NCBI GenBank assembly: GCA_945859605.1
Contig: OX243827.1
Coordinates: 21,144,862 to 21,208,861 of the forward strand
Direction: 5' to 3'
Source: Lumbricus rubellus
Taxonomy: Eukaryota > Annelida > Clitellata > Crassiclitellata > Lumbricidae
Length of the DNA stretch: 64,000 bases
Both the position numbers and the translations under genes were made by a program. The notes under the pieces were generated by a model. That model had not been told where the DNA came from, made no database searches, and worked only from the letters and a program-made list of their open reading frames with translations. This document shows positions 47,091 to 56,981 of this stretch, piece by piece. How positions within the stretch are numbered: position 1 is the first letter of the stretch; every line of letters begins with the position of its first letter.

Positions 47091-48004
47091 CAGAAGACTT
47101 CACCGTATCTTCAGAATCAACTGTGTTCCCCCGTCTCCCATTTGAATGCTCCCTATATTGTGGAGTCCCTCTGTCGACTGACGATGACTGCACCTACCCA
47201 CCCAACCACCACCACCTGCCACCCACAACCACCCGCAGGATGGCGGTCGGCTGGTGGGTGGTGCAGTAGTCCTCAACCAGAGGTAAAAAAATTTGGTGTT
47301 AAGAGTGGGAAAAAAGGGAAACGATGTTAAGAGCCGAAAAAAGGAAAAAGATGTTAAGAGCAGAAAAAAAAGAAAAACTATGTTAAGAGCCGGAAAAGAA
47401 TGAAAAAGATGTTACGAGATTGAATAGACTGAAAAATATGTTACTAGATGAAAAAAAAATCAAAACTGGGTTGCGAGAGGTAAAAGACAGAATGCGGTGT
47501 TACGAGAGATTAAAAGGACTGAAAAATATGTTAGAGATTAAAAAAGTATCAAAACTGCGTTGCGAGAGGTAAAAGACAGAATGCGGTGTTACAAGAGATT
47601 AAAAGGACTGAAAAATATGTTAGAGATTAAAAAAAGTATCAAAACTGAGTTGGGAGAGGTAAAAAACGGAAATCGGTGTTACGAGAGATTAAAAGGACTG
47701 AAAAATATGTTAGAGATAAAAAAAAGGGATCAAAACTGGGTTGGGAGAGGTAAAAGACGGAAAGCGGTGTTACGAGAGATTAAAAAGACTGAAAAATATG
47801 TTAGAGATAGAAAAAAGGATAAAAACTGGGTTGCGAGAGGTAAAAGACAGAAAGCGGTGTTACGAGAGATTAAAAAGACTGAAAAAAATGCTAGAGATAA
47901 AAAAAAGATAAAAACTGGGTTGCGAGAGGTAAAAGACGGAATGCGGTGTTACGAGAGATTAAAAAACTGAAAAAGATGTTACGAAATGAAATAGACTTTG
48001 TATA

Positions 48005-48048
<44 letters not shown>

Positions 48049-48087
48049 CAAAGTCTATTTCATATGTCCCCTATATATATATATATT

Positions 48088-48161
<74 letters not shown>

Positions 48162-49495
48162 GACATTCAAATGGGAGACGGTGTACACTGTAGATTCAGA
48201 CGATACAGTGAAGTCTTCTCTTGCGAGTAAATCTTTTCGCATTAGGCATTATATATATATAAATATATATATATTTATATATATATATGGATCCAGTGCG
48301 GCGTGGAAGATTTCGAGTTTGTGGCCACAGTGACTGTTGCTGAGAAGAAGGGTGACGCGCCGAAGGGTAAGACTTTTTGAATCGAGTCCCCTGGAAGGTT
48401 TAATAACGTCCGAAGAGAAGGCAAGATTTCCGAAGTGTTTTTGTCCCATCGGATATCTCTTCGGATGCCATCCTGATGTACCCTGTGGTGTCCCTCGTGT
48501 AGGGGCACTCAGGAACGGGTTTTCGGAGTGCCTATGTAATGTCCCCTAAATGTGCTATCTATTGTCTCTGGTGTCCCTTTATATGTTCGCTCCATATTCT
48601 TAGTGGTGTTCGCTTTAATACTGTAGGGACGGTTCGGGAGGGTATATGTCCACTCGTTTGTGCCCTTATGTCCCCTCTAATGCCCCACCTGAGGGAATCA
48701 GATCTGTATTATTGGCATTAGTTAAAATGAGGGCATTTGCTTCATGGAAGCGCGTTGCAGATTTTTTCGCGCTATGCAAGGTGACGGCGGGTTCATTAAG
48801 TACTTGTGTCTCCGAATTTCCCCTCTGATGTCCCCTTGGAAATGGTCCTGGTCCAAGTTCCCGCCTCTCAACGGGAGACAACGCGGCGATTCGTCAATTG
48901 GACGTTCCAGTCGTCGTTGGATAGATGTAGGGAGAGTGGTGCACGGTTTACTAAATCGATCTTTGTGAGCGTTAAACTGACAAACGTATAATTGTTGCTT
49001 TATGTTGAGAAAATGCAATGTCTAGCGCGCGGTACGAAATATTTTCAAAGACCATAATTGCTAAGAAATAAGACATATGCGACACAGAACACACATATAC
49101 GATACGACGCATTAATTAATGAATTAAATTTCAACAGATCCTCTTCAAGCGAACTATTCAGAGGCGCTTCCGACCCCAGGCAAATAGTAGGCTACAGTTT
49201 TGTGCTGAATAGGCCTACCAAAATATTCTGTAGTAGGCCTAGAAGTGCCAGGATTAAATTAAATTTCTGTAGTAGAAGCGCCATAATGCAGAGCAGCTCC
49301 TCGGCATCCCATTCCTGCGTAAAGTCTTTAGCATATAGCCGGAGACGTGATCATGAAAATGTTTGCCATTTTCCGTCGAATGGATGCAGATGTACGGAAA
49401 GAATTGGTAAGAGGCGAACATAGGAAGATTATGGCTTGGTTTTAAAACAGAGAACTGAAGAATTTACCTATTTTCAAGTGGTTTGCCTAGCACCT
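47067..49495. repeat. Hybrid satellite unit B7 (type B start, type A end)
   Basis: Starts as type B (minisatellite 47,415-47,985, palindrome 47,986-48,063) and remains B-like through TTGGAAATGG and CAACGCGGCG near 48,834-48,895. It then becomes type A by AACGTATAATTGTTGC near 48,980, and the gypsy module is absent. The junction therefore lies around 48,920-48,985. The end (49,268-49,495) matches the gene-proximal edge of copy 1. Confidence 0.8.
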
Positions 49496-50507
49496 AATAC
49501 TACCTGCTTAGTACCTACTCATGCACCGTATACCCACTCATTCAACCACTACCCATGTACCCCCTCAACCAACCATGTTCCAGCCATCAACCTCCTCCTA
49601 CCGAACAACCCTCCTGCCCCATCCAAACGTTGCATCTTATAGAGTGAATCAGAAGCTGACGTGACAGTTACGGCCTTTAGGTCCTGCTTCCTTTGATGGC
49701 GTGGCTCGCCGTAGAATAACACTATTTATCAGGTTGAAATAGTTTTCTTTGGTCGGTGATGGTCGATCCTTTCAAGAAATCTCCTCCTGAATTAAACTGT
49801 CTTCCCATTTTCGGGGTATTCCCGCTTATTTTAACTTTATTCGCTCAGCAGAGTTATTCATTGGATGACATGCCCTCATTCTACGTTCATTTTCATGATG
49901 ATACTCAGTGGATGCCAAGACTACAGGCGACCCTCTTTTGCTTGATATTTAAGTCTCTCCTTTTGCCGCTTCACGAAGAGTACTGTACAAAAGAATGTTT
50001 TACGGAATCCTTAGCGAAATTAAAAAATGTTGTCATTGATAAATAACTACGTCTAAAAACGCCACTAGAATAAAAAGAAACGATGTGTTGAAGTTCATAT
50101 AATTATAGCTCCATATAAGTTACTACTTACTTGCATCATATGAATTCATGTATAAATCAGCAAATACTGCTACGCAATCAAAGTATCATTTACATGACCT
50201 TGGTTGGTTATCTAGGTAACTATCTTCTTATTTTGCCTTGCCTTATCTTAGCGTATCCTACTTTCCACATTAGACCTAGCTATAATTATTATATTTGCTT
50301 TCACATCCTAAACTCAACGTTGTCCTTTTCATGGTTATCCATGATTCATTTTACCTACTTTTTGCTTCTTTATCCGAATCAATCGTATCCGGAGGAACCT
50401 CACCAATGAGTCACCATACATGTATATCCTTTAACTTACTGGTCCACATATTCTAACTCACCATAGATTACTCTACCTTCCTTCGCGTTGAATTCTGTGA
50501 CGCTTAC
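49496..50507. other. Spacer, copy 2, no gene supported
   Basis: Counterpart of 6,491-7,510. The plus-strand frame 49,756-50,046 (96 codons) lacks the stop seen in copy 1; the frame 50,131-50,409 keeps its 92-codon length. Confidence 0.6.
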
Positions 50508-50677
50508 CATAGATGCAGGTTTCGAAGCAGGTCGTGTTCACGGCAAGACTACTAGCATGACGCAGCTTCGTTGCAAATCGGTATTCGTCTCACGTCGTGC
50601 TTCAGACGTTGGCGTAGTATGGTTGGTCACTGCAGGCCAGCACCCACCGTCTCACCCCAGTATTCGAGCCACGAAAC
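50508..50677 (-). other. Candidate untranslated exon, copy 2
   Basis: Same acceptor (TTTTCAG) and donor (GTAAGC) as 7,511-7,686; 6 bp shorter. Confidence 0.3.
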
Positions 50678-51035
50678 CTGAAAATGTAATCAGCTCGTAA
50701 GAAATCCATGGTTGCAACTCAAGAAATAACCCAATTGAATGAATTTAGCTGCTGAGGAAACGAACAGATTGCACAAGTAAGGTTTTTGGCATTAAAGATA
50801 AGTATAGGCCTAATCAAGTAACCATGAAACTGATAAAAGCAAACAGAAAAACGTTTTTTGCCCTACATGTATCATCATGATTTGTTTGCCTAACCCAGTC
50901 CATCACAGCCTGATATACTTCACCGTGCATTACATTTAACGTTTCTATATATATATATATATATAGGCTACGAATTCTAATTATTTCACTCCAGATTACA
51001 TTTCTTTGTCATGAGTTGAAGTGTGTGGAGCTTAC

Positions 51036-51314
51036 CATCGATAGTTTCCTCCAGTTTTCCAAGCGATTCATCTTGACGGCAGTATTTCAATGGTTTCCTC
51101 CAGTTTCCCAAGCGAATCATCTTGGCGACGATACTTGGATGGTTTCCTGTACTTGTCGAGGCGAAACGTCTTGACGGCAATACCACTGGAATGAAGATGA
51201 CGTATCACGATTCTTCTCCCCTTATCGCATACATCGCCAGCTGTAGTCGGCTGAGTTGGCGCCACATAGCTTGCGTGACGCGTTAGATCCCTTCCACCAC
51301 TGCCACCAAACAAC
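51036..51314 (-). other. Candidate spliced exon with three 49-bp repeats, copy 2
   Basis: Bounded by a TTTTTGTAG acceptor and an ATCGATG/GTAAGC donor. It has one more 49-bp unit than copy 1, which breaks the frame that was open there. Confidence 0.35.
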
Positions 51315-51420
51315 CTACAAAAACAACTGTTCCCACCCCACCCACCCCGACCCCTCACCCCTCCTCCGCACCCCGCAAACCCCCTCCCACCAACCCCACC
51401 ATCACCCGACCGACGGGCAC

Positions 51421-54400
51421 TCAGTTCCACCCACCGGTCACCCGACCCCAAACCCTCGCACCAAACCCACCTACACCCTCCCAAATCCACCTTCCAAACC
51501 CACCAAAACGCTCTGACCACGATCGACCCTTTGCCTCGTATCCCTTTGGATCAAAAATGGGCTCAAAGCCATAAGCCTTGACTTGCTCGTAGATGCACCT
51601 CTGCTGCATATCAAAATCAGAGGAATACCCACCGTTCAGATTGCGAGCAACCGATTCGACTTCGGCAGCAATGAGGCGCTGCTCCCTGTGCAACTCTTTC
51701 TTCGTCTGCTCAAGCTGACGTTCGAGATCACGAACTTTCTCTGAAGGCAACGGATAGATATAGTCAACACGCGCTGGCCAGAAATGCTCTACACGCGCTG
51801 GCCACGAATTCTCGGCATGTTTTGGCAATGCGTACCGACCATTGTATCGCCATTTCTGCTGATATGGCTCTGGGGGTGCATGCTTAATGCCATCGGTCCA
51901 GGCTTGTCGATATGGCTCTGGCCAGGCCCTCCAGTTAATTTCGAGCAATGGACGCTGAATTGGATCTGGCCAAGCATACTGATTAGGATTTGGCCGAGTG
52001 TGCTGAACGTGCGGTCGCCGAGTTTCCTCAGCATTCAATGCCATTTCATTATTCCTTCGGGTGAGTTCCGCACTGTGATACGCCATCGTACCCGCGTCGA
52101 TCAGACCAGACCCAGAACAGGTTACGTCTTCAACGATCTGTCGCAGCTCCGGTTCATCGGCAGATTCGTCAACGGGGAACCTCGCAATATCGCCCTGAGC
52201 GTCAGAACTCGCACTGGAGTGTACAGAAGTGGCAGAAAACCAAACATCTTCATCAATATCCTGCACACCAGGACCTGCGTCAACACTATCGGAAGATGAA
52301 TCTTCAACTCTACCATGCATCTCAGTACCACCGCCAAAGACATCAGACGGAGAAACATCGCCCTGGGCCTCCACAACAAGAACAGACCCAGATCCACCAC
52401 TCAGAGAAGAGTCTATCTCGATCTGTCGCAGCACGGGTTCATCGGCATAATCGTCAACTTGAGAATCCGCAATGTCGCCAAACGAGAGAGAACGTGAACG
52501 GAACTCAGCAGAAAGGGCATCTTTATCCGTATCGTGCACAACAGGACCTGCGTCCCCGTTATCCAAAGACGAAACGTCAACTCTACCATGATGCATCTCA
52601 GTAACACCGCCACAGACATCCGAAGGAGAAACGTCACCCTGGCCCTCCACAACAAGGACAGACCCAGATCCGCCACTCAGAGAAGAGTCTATCTCGATCT
52701 GTCGCAGCAGGGATTCATCGGCATAATCGTCAACTTGAGAATCCGCAATGTTGCCAAACGAGACAGAATCTGAACCTAACTCGGCAGAAAGCGCATCTGT
52801 ATCAACATACTGCACAACAGGACCTGCGTTCCCATTATCCAAAAACAAAACATTACCACAGCCACAGACATGAGAAGGAGAAACGTCACCCTGGCCCTCC
52901 ACAACAAGAACAGACCCAGATCCGCCACTCAGAGAACAGTCTCCCTCGATCTGTCGCAGCACGGGCTCATCGGCATAATCGTCAACTTGAAAAGCCGCAA
53001 TGTTTCCAAACGAGACAGAACCTGAACGGAACTCAGGAGAAAGTGCATCTGTATCAACATCCTGCACTACAGGACCTGCGTCCCCATTATCCAAAAACGA
53101 AACGGTACCACCGCCACAGACATCAGAAGGCGAAACGTCACCCTGGCCCTCCACAACAAGAACAGTATCAGATCCGCCACTCAGAGAAGAGTCTCCCACG
53201 ATCTGTCGCAGCACGGGCTCATCGGCATAATCGTCAACTTGAGAATCCGCAATGCTGCCAAACGAGACAGAAGCTGAACCTAACTCAGCAGAAAGCTCAT
53301 CTGTATCAACATCCTGCACTACAGGACCTGCGTCCCCATTATCCAAAAACGAAACGGTACCACCGCCACAGACATCACCCAGAGAAACACCGCCCTGGCC
53401 CTCCACAACCCCGAAAGCAGCAGATCGACCACTCACCGACCAGTCGCCCGAACCACGCAAGAACGGCTTTCCATCAGGCCCAAAGCAGAGCTGCCAACTA
53501 CCCGTTGCACGCATGGAAGGACTTCCATCTGAACCTCCACAAAGATACCAAACACCATTGCCACTCATCAAAGGCTTGCCATCAGATCCAATGGAAAGCG
53601 TCCAGTCACCGTTGCCACGCATCGAAGGACTTGCATGATCATCACCACACAGATGCCATTCTCCACTGCCATGCATTACAGGATTACCATCGGAACCACT
53701 GCACATCCACCATTTACCCAATCCACGCATTGCAACACTCCCATCAGAACCACACAGCCACCATCCACCCTCACCACACATTACAGCGCGCCCCTCAGCA
53801 TCTCCACACATCGACCATTCACCGTTTCCACTCATTGCAACACTCTCATCAGAATCTCCACACACACACCACTCACCCGTACCGCGCATTGCAACACTCC
53901 CATCCGTACAACCAAACACCCACCACTCACCCGTTCCATGCATCACCTGACTACCATCAGAACCAGCATACATCCACCACTCACCCGTTCCACACATCAC
54001 CGTACTACCATCTTTACCAACATACATCGACCACTCACCAGATCCACGCATCACCGGGCTCGCATCACGACGTCCACACAGATACCAATCCCCCGTTCCT
54101 ATCATCAGTGACCCTCCATCTCGACCACCGTAAAGAGACCACTCACCCAAGCCACGCATGTAAAGACTGTGGCCAGAGTCTCCACCGTGAGACCACTCAC
54201 CTTTTCCATCCATCACAGGGATATCCCCAAACTCACTCAGCTGAAAATCCCCACTCTCGCCCTGCCCTACGGGAGTTCCTCCAAATCCACCCCCAAGATA
54301 TAGTCCCTCACTTATGCACTCCACCGAAGAACCCTCACACCAGCACTCTGCCACTGGGGAGTTACCACAGCGACCACCAACATCAACACCTTCACCCTTG

Positions 54401-56163
54401 TACTCCATCGCAAGAGGGTCACCACGTTCGCCACCAAGATATGCACCATCATATCCGCACTGAGACACCACGTCCACACAACCGAACTTCTTCACCGCAA
54501 TGTCACCACGCTCACCACCAACAAGCACACTACCTCCGCACTCATACACCGTATCCACACAACCATCCTCCTTCACCGCAATGTCACCACGCTCACCACC
54601 AACAAGCACACTACCTCCGCACTCATACACCGTATCCACACAACCATCCTCCTTCACCGCAATGTCACCACGCTCACCACCAACATGCACACTACCTACG
54701 CACTCATACACCGTATCCACACAACCATCCTCCTTCACCGCAATGTCACCACGCTCACCACCAACATGCACACTACCTACGCACTCATACACCGTATCCA
54801 CACAACCATCCTCCTTCACCGCAATGTCACCACGCTCACCACCAACATGCACACTACCTACGCACTCATACACCGTATCCACACAACCATCCTCCTTCAC
54901 CGCAATGTCACCACGCTCACCACCAACATGCACACTACCTACGCACTCAAAAACGAAATCCATACTAACACACTCCTTCCCTGGAACGTCACTCCATTCG
55001 CCACCAAGATCGAGGCCCTCACTTACACGCTCAAAAACAAAATCCATACAACCAAAGTCCTTCACTGGAGTGTCGTCCCATTCACCACCAAGATCGAGTC
55101 CATCAACAACGCATTCCACCACAGAACCGAATCCACCTTCAACCTTCCCAACGCCTTGCAATGCAGAGGAACCATACAAATGATCGAATCCAACCGACTG
55201 ACGACCTCCAAGCTCGCCTCGTGTCCCCGAGGCAACCCCCAACTCACTAGAAATCGTGCATATATTTTCGATTTGATCTTCGTCGTCATCGTCGTCGTCA
55301 TCATCGTCATCATCGTCGTCATCGTCGTCGTCATGCTCATCCTCCTCAATAATTGTTGGAAGGGGTACAAAACCATATCGATGAGTAGATCTCATTGATG
55401 TATGTGAGATAATCGCGATGATGTCGTCATCGTCCAACTCTTCGTCAGTACTCTCAGTGACATTGCTACCTAAAGGAACTGGAACGGGATTAGGGGTTTT
55501 GTCATAAGTGGAATGCCTGTCAGCTGGAGCAGTTTCAACAATGTCACCGAAGTCATCATCATCATCATCATCGTCATCATCGTCGTCGTCGTCGTCTTCA
55601 TCAACATCATCGTGAAATAGAATTTGTCTGATTGTGGTGTCATGATAACGAACGTCTGCACGGGAGATGTTAGGGGTGCAGTCGTCATCATGAACAGATT
55701 GAAATTCACGGAAACTGTCATTGTCATCGTCGGTGTAATGGTCATCAATCGGAAAATCAGACTGAGGGAGAACAGGAGAATGTTCTCCGTTCAAGTTCTC
55801 GACCTCAGTCTGATTTGGACACAGTCGGTTAAAGTCATTTAGGTCAACATCGGGGGAATAAACATAGTCGCTGTCAGTACTTGGAATAAATCGGTTTTCG
55901 CCTCTAATGACCGGGAAACGGTAGACAGTGAAATCAGCAAAAGCATCACTACTACTTCCAGGCTTACTCACGGCACTTACATCAGGACGGCGTGCCCTCG
56001 ACTGCGTCACCTGAATCGGAGAAAGAGTGCGGCTGTCTCTCAGATCAGCCGAAAGCCGATCAACAGCCGCGTCAACAGCATCTGCTGTCTCCTCTTCCTC
56101 CGGATCACAGGCTCGACAGCACAAAGGCAGCCGCCTGCAGAACATCTTCACTCGGAGATCCAT
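51421..56163 (-). CDS. Large acidic multi-repeat protein of unknown function, copy 2 (1,580 aa)
   Basis: Paralog (or diverged allele) of 8,379-12,509, same domain order, no recognised family. Starts at the ATG 56,161-56,163 with a short divergent leader before the shared MFCRRLPLCCRAC cluster. Differences from the 1,376-aa protein account exactly for 204 residues: six rather than five 27-mers, five rather than three 84-mers (one normal, one chimeric 92-mer gained), 17 rather than 14 Asp in the second acidic run, one residue fewer in the leader and one fewer His in the terminal module. The fifteen 18-residue Trp repeats, the Trp/Pro stretch, coiled coil and Gly/Trp/Arg tail are kept. Two independent copies with all length changes in frame are the best evidence for translation. 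Function, location and partners cannot be told; high Asp/Glu content would allow calcium or other cation binding, but that is speculation. Confidence 0.77.
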   Translation of the reverse strand: MDLRVKMFCRRLPLCCRACDPEEEETADAVDAAVDRLSADLRDSRTLSPIQVTQSRARRPDVSAVSKPGSSSDAFADFTVYRFPVIRGENRFIPSTDSDYVYSPDVDLNDFNRLCPNQTEVENLNGEHSPVLPQSDFPIDDHYTDDDNDSFREFQSVHDDDCTPNISRADVRYHDTTIRQILFHDDVDEDDDDDDDDDDDDDDDFGDIVETAPADRHSTYDKTPNPVPVPLGSNVTESTDEELDDDDIIAIISHTSMRSTHRYGFVPLPTIIEEDEHDDDDDDDDDDDDDDDDDEDQIENICTISSELGVASGTRGELGGRQSVGFDHLYGSSALQGVGKVEGGFGSVVECVVDGLDLGGEWDDTPVKDFGCMDFVFERVSEGLDLGGEWSDVPGKECVSMDFVFECVGSVHVGGERGDIAVKEDGCVDTVYECVGSVHVGGERGDIAVKEDGCVDTVYECVGSVHVGGERGDIAVKEDGCVDTVYECVGSVHVGGERGDIAVKEDGCVDTVYECGGSVLVGGERGDIAVKEDGCVDTVYECGGSVLVGGERGDIAVKKFGCVDVVSQCGYDGAYLGGERGDPLAMEYKGEGVDVGGRCGNSPVAECWCEGSSVECISEGLYLGGGFGGTPVGQGESGDFQLSEFGDIPVMDGKGEWSHGGDSGHSLYMRGLGEWSLYGGRDGGSLMIGTGDWYLCGRRDASPVMRGSGEWSMYVGKDGSTVMCGTGEWWMYAGSDGSQVMHGTGEWWVFGCTDGSVAMRGTGEWCVCGDSDESVAMSGNGEWSMCGDAEGRAVMCGEGGWWLCGSDGSVAMRGLGKWWMCSGSDGNPVMHGSGEWHLCGDDHASPSMRGNGDWTLSIGSDGKPLMSGNGVWYLCGGSDGSPSMRATGSWQLCFGPDGKPFLRGSGDWSVSGRSAAFGVVEGQGGVSLGDVCGGGTVSFLDNGDAGPVVQDVDTDELSAELGSASVSFGSIADSQVDDYADEPVLRQIVGDSSLSGGSDTVLVVEGQGDVSPSDVCGGGTVSFLDNGDAGPVVQDVDTDALSPEFRSGSVSFGNIAAFQVDDYADEPVLRQIEGDCSLSGGSGSVLVVEGQGDVSPSHVCGCGNVLFLDNGNAGPVVQYVDTDALSAELGSDSVSFGNIADSQVDDYADESLLRQIEIDSSLSGGSGSVLVVEGQGDVSPSDVCGGVTEMHHGRVDVSSLDNGDAGPVVHDTDKDALSAEFRSRSLSFGDIADSQVDDYADEPVLRQIEIDSSLSGGSGSVLVVEAQGDVSPSDVFGGGTEMHGRVEDSSSDSVDAGPGVQDIDEDVWFSATSVHSSASSDAQGDIARFPVDESADEPELRQIVEDVTCSGSGLIDAGTMAYHSAELTRRNNEMALNAEETRRPHVQHTRPNPNQYAWPDPIQRPLLEINWRAWPEPYRQAWTDGIKHAPPEPYQQKWRYNGRYALPKHAENSWPARVEHFWPARVDYIYPLPSEKVRDLERQLEQTKKELHREQRLIAAEVESVARNLNGGYSSDFDMQQRCIYEQVKAYGFEPIFDPKGYEAKGRSWSERFGGFGRWIWEGVGGFGARVWGRVTGGWN
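52150..53415 (-). repeat. 252-bp coding tandem repeats (84-aa module), copy 2
   Basis: Five units. The fourth (52,384-52,659, 276 bp) begins like the terminal unit (TEMHHGRV insert) and ends like an internal unit (LDNGDAGPVV onward), so it is a recombinant. Confidence 0.9.
53415..54207 (-). repeat. 54-bp coding tandem repeats (18-aa Trp module), copy 2
   Basis: Fifteen units aligning one to one with copy 1. The differences are point changes only. Confidence 0.88.
54490..54965 (-). repeat. 81-bp coding tandem repeats (27-aa module), copy 2
   Basis: Six units; four central ones are identical in protein and nearly so in DNA, indicating recent homogenisation. Confidence 0.9.
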
Positions 56164-56840
56164 CGAGTGAAGAAAAAAACGCTAACTAGAAATCGCTGAG
56201 AATTAATCTCAAGAATAATCGTCAAAACTCACCAGCCGAAGCAAAGAGCAGAAGCAACAATAAAGACCGGAAACGGATGTAAGTAGACAATGACGTTAAC
56301 GTTTTTTAGCGCCACGATTATAATTCATCTTTAATATAGCGTAATTATTGGCGCGCCGTTATTTAAACGCGTGATTATGTTTTTGAATATAAAGACGCCG
56401 TTATTTATTACCGAATAATAATTATAGGCCTAGCCCATACTAGCATTCGAGGCAAGAAATGTTTCTTCTAATCTTCATTGCCGGTCCCTATAATAGCAAT
56501 ACAATTCTCCGCCAGCCTCTTAAATGACAGTGAGGGTTTAAAGTTTAAACCTATAATCGAATAGGCTATAGGCCTATATTTTATTTATGCGTAGACCCTA
56601 TGCATTGTGTGCAATTCATTTACACCTACTGTAATCAATCACGTTTTCTGATCGATTGATGACTAATAATTTATCACCAGTATTGGCGCTATATAAAACA
56701 GAATTAATAATGATCTAGTATAACAGCAAGAGTAGGCTAAGTCTTATCTAAATACGTCGGTAAGAGTGATCTTCTATTAACTTGTTGGGCAATAGTTGTC
56801 TGTTGTCGATGTTAATGCTTCTGCTTTATGTTGCGGCGGA
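56164..56840 (-). promoter_or_regulatory. Upstream region of repeat gene, copy 2
   Basis: Aligns with 12,510-13,214 with small indels. It keeps the TGACGTTAACG block, the GGCGCG block and two TAGGCCTA palindromes. No start site can be fixed. Confidence 0.4.
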
Positions 56841-56843
56841 GGA

Positions 56844-56844
56844 T

Positions 56845-56935
<91 letters not shown>

Positions 56936-56960
56936 CGACGACGCCTACGATGGTGATGAT
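56844..56960. repeat. (ATG)n / (GAT)n microsatellite, copy 2
   Basis: About 30 ATG units with one ATT change, then GACGACGACGCCTACGATGG, as in copy 1. Confidence 0.95.
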
Positions 56961-56981
56961 GACGAGTATGACGATGATAAT

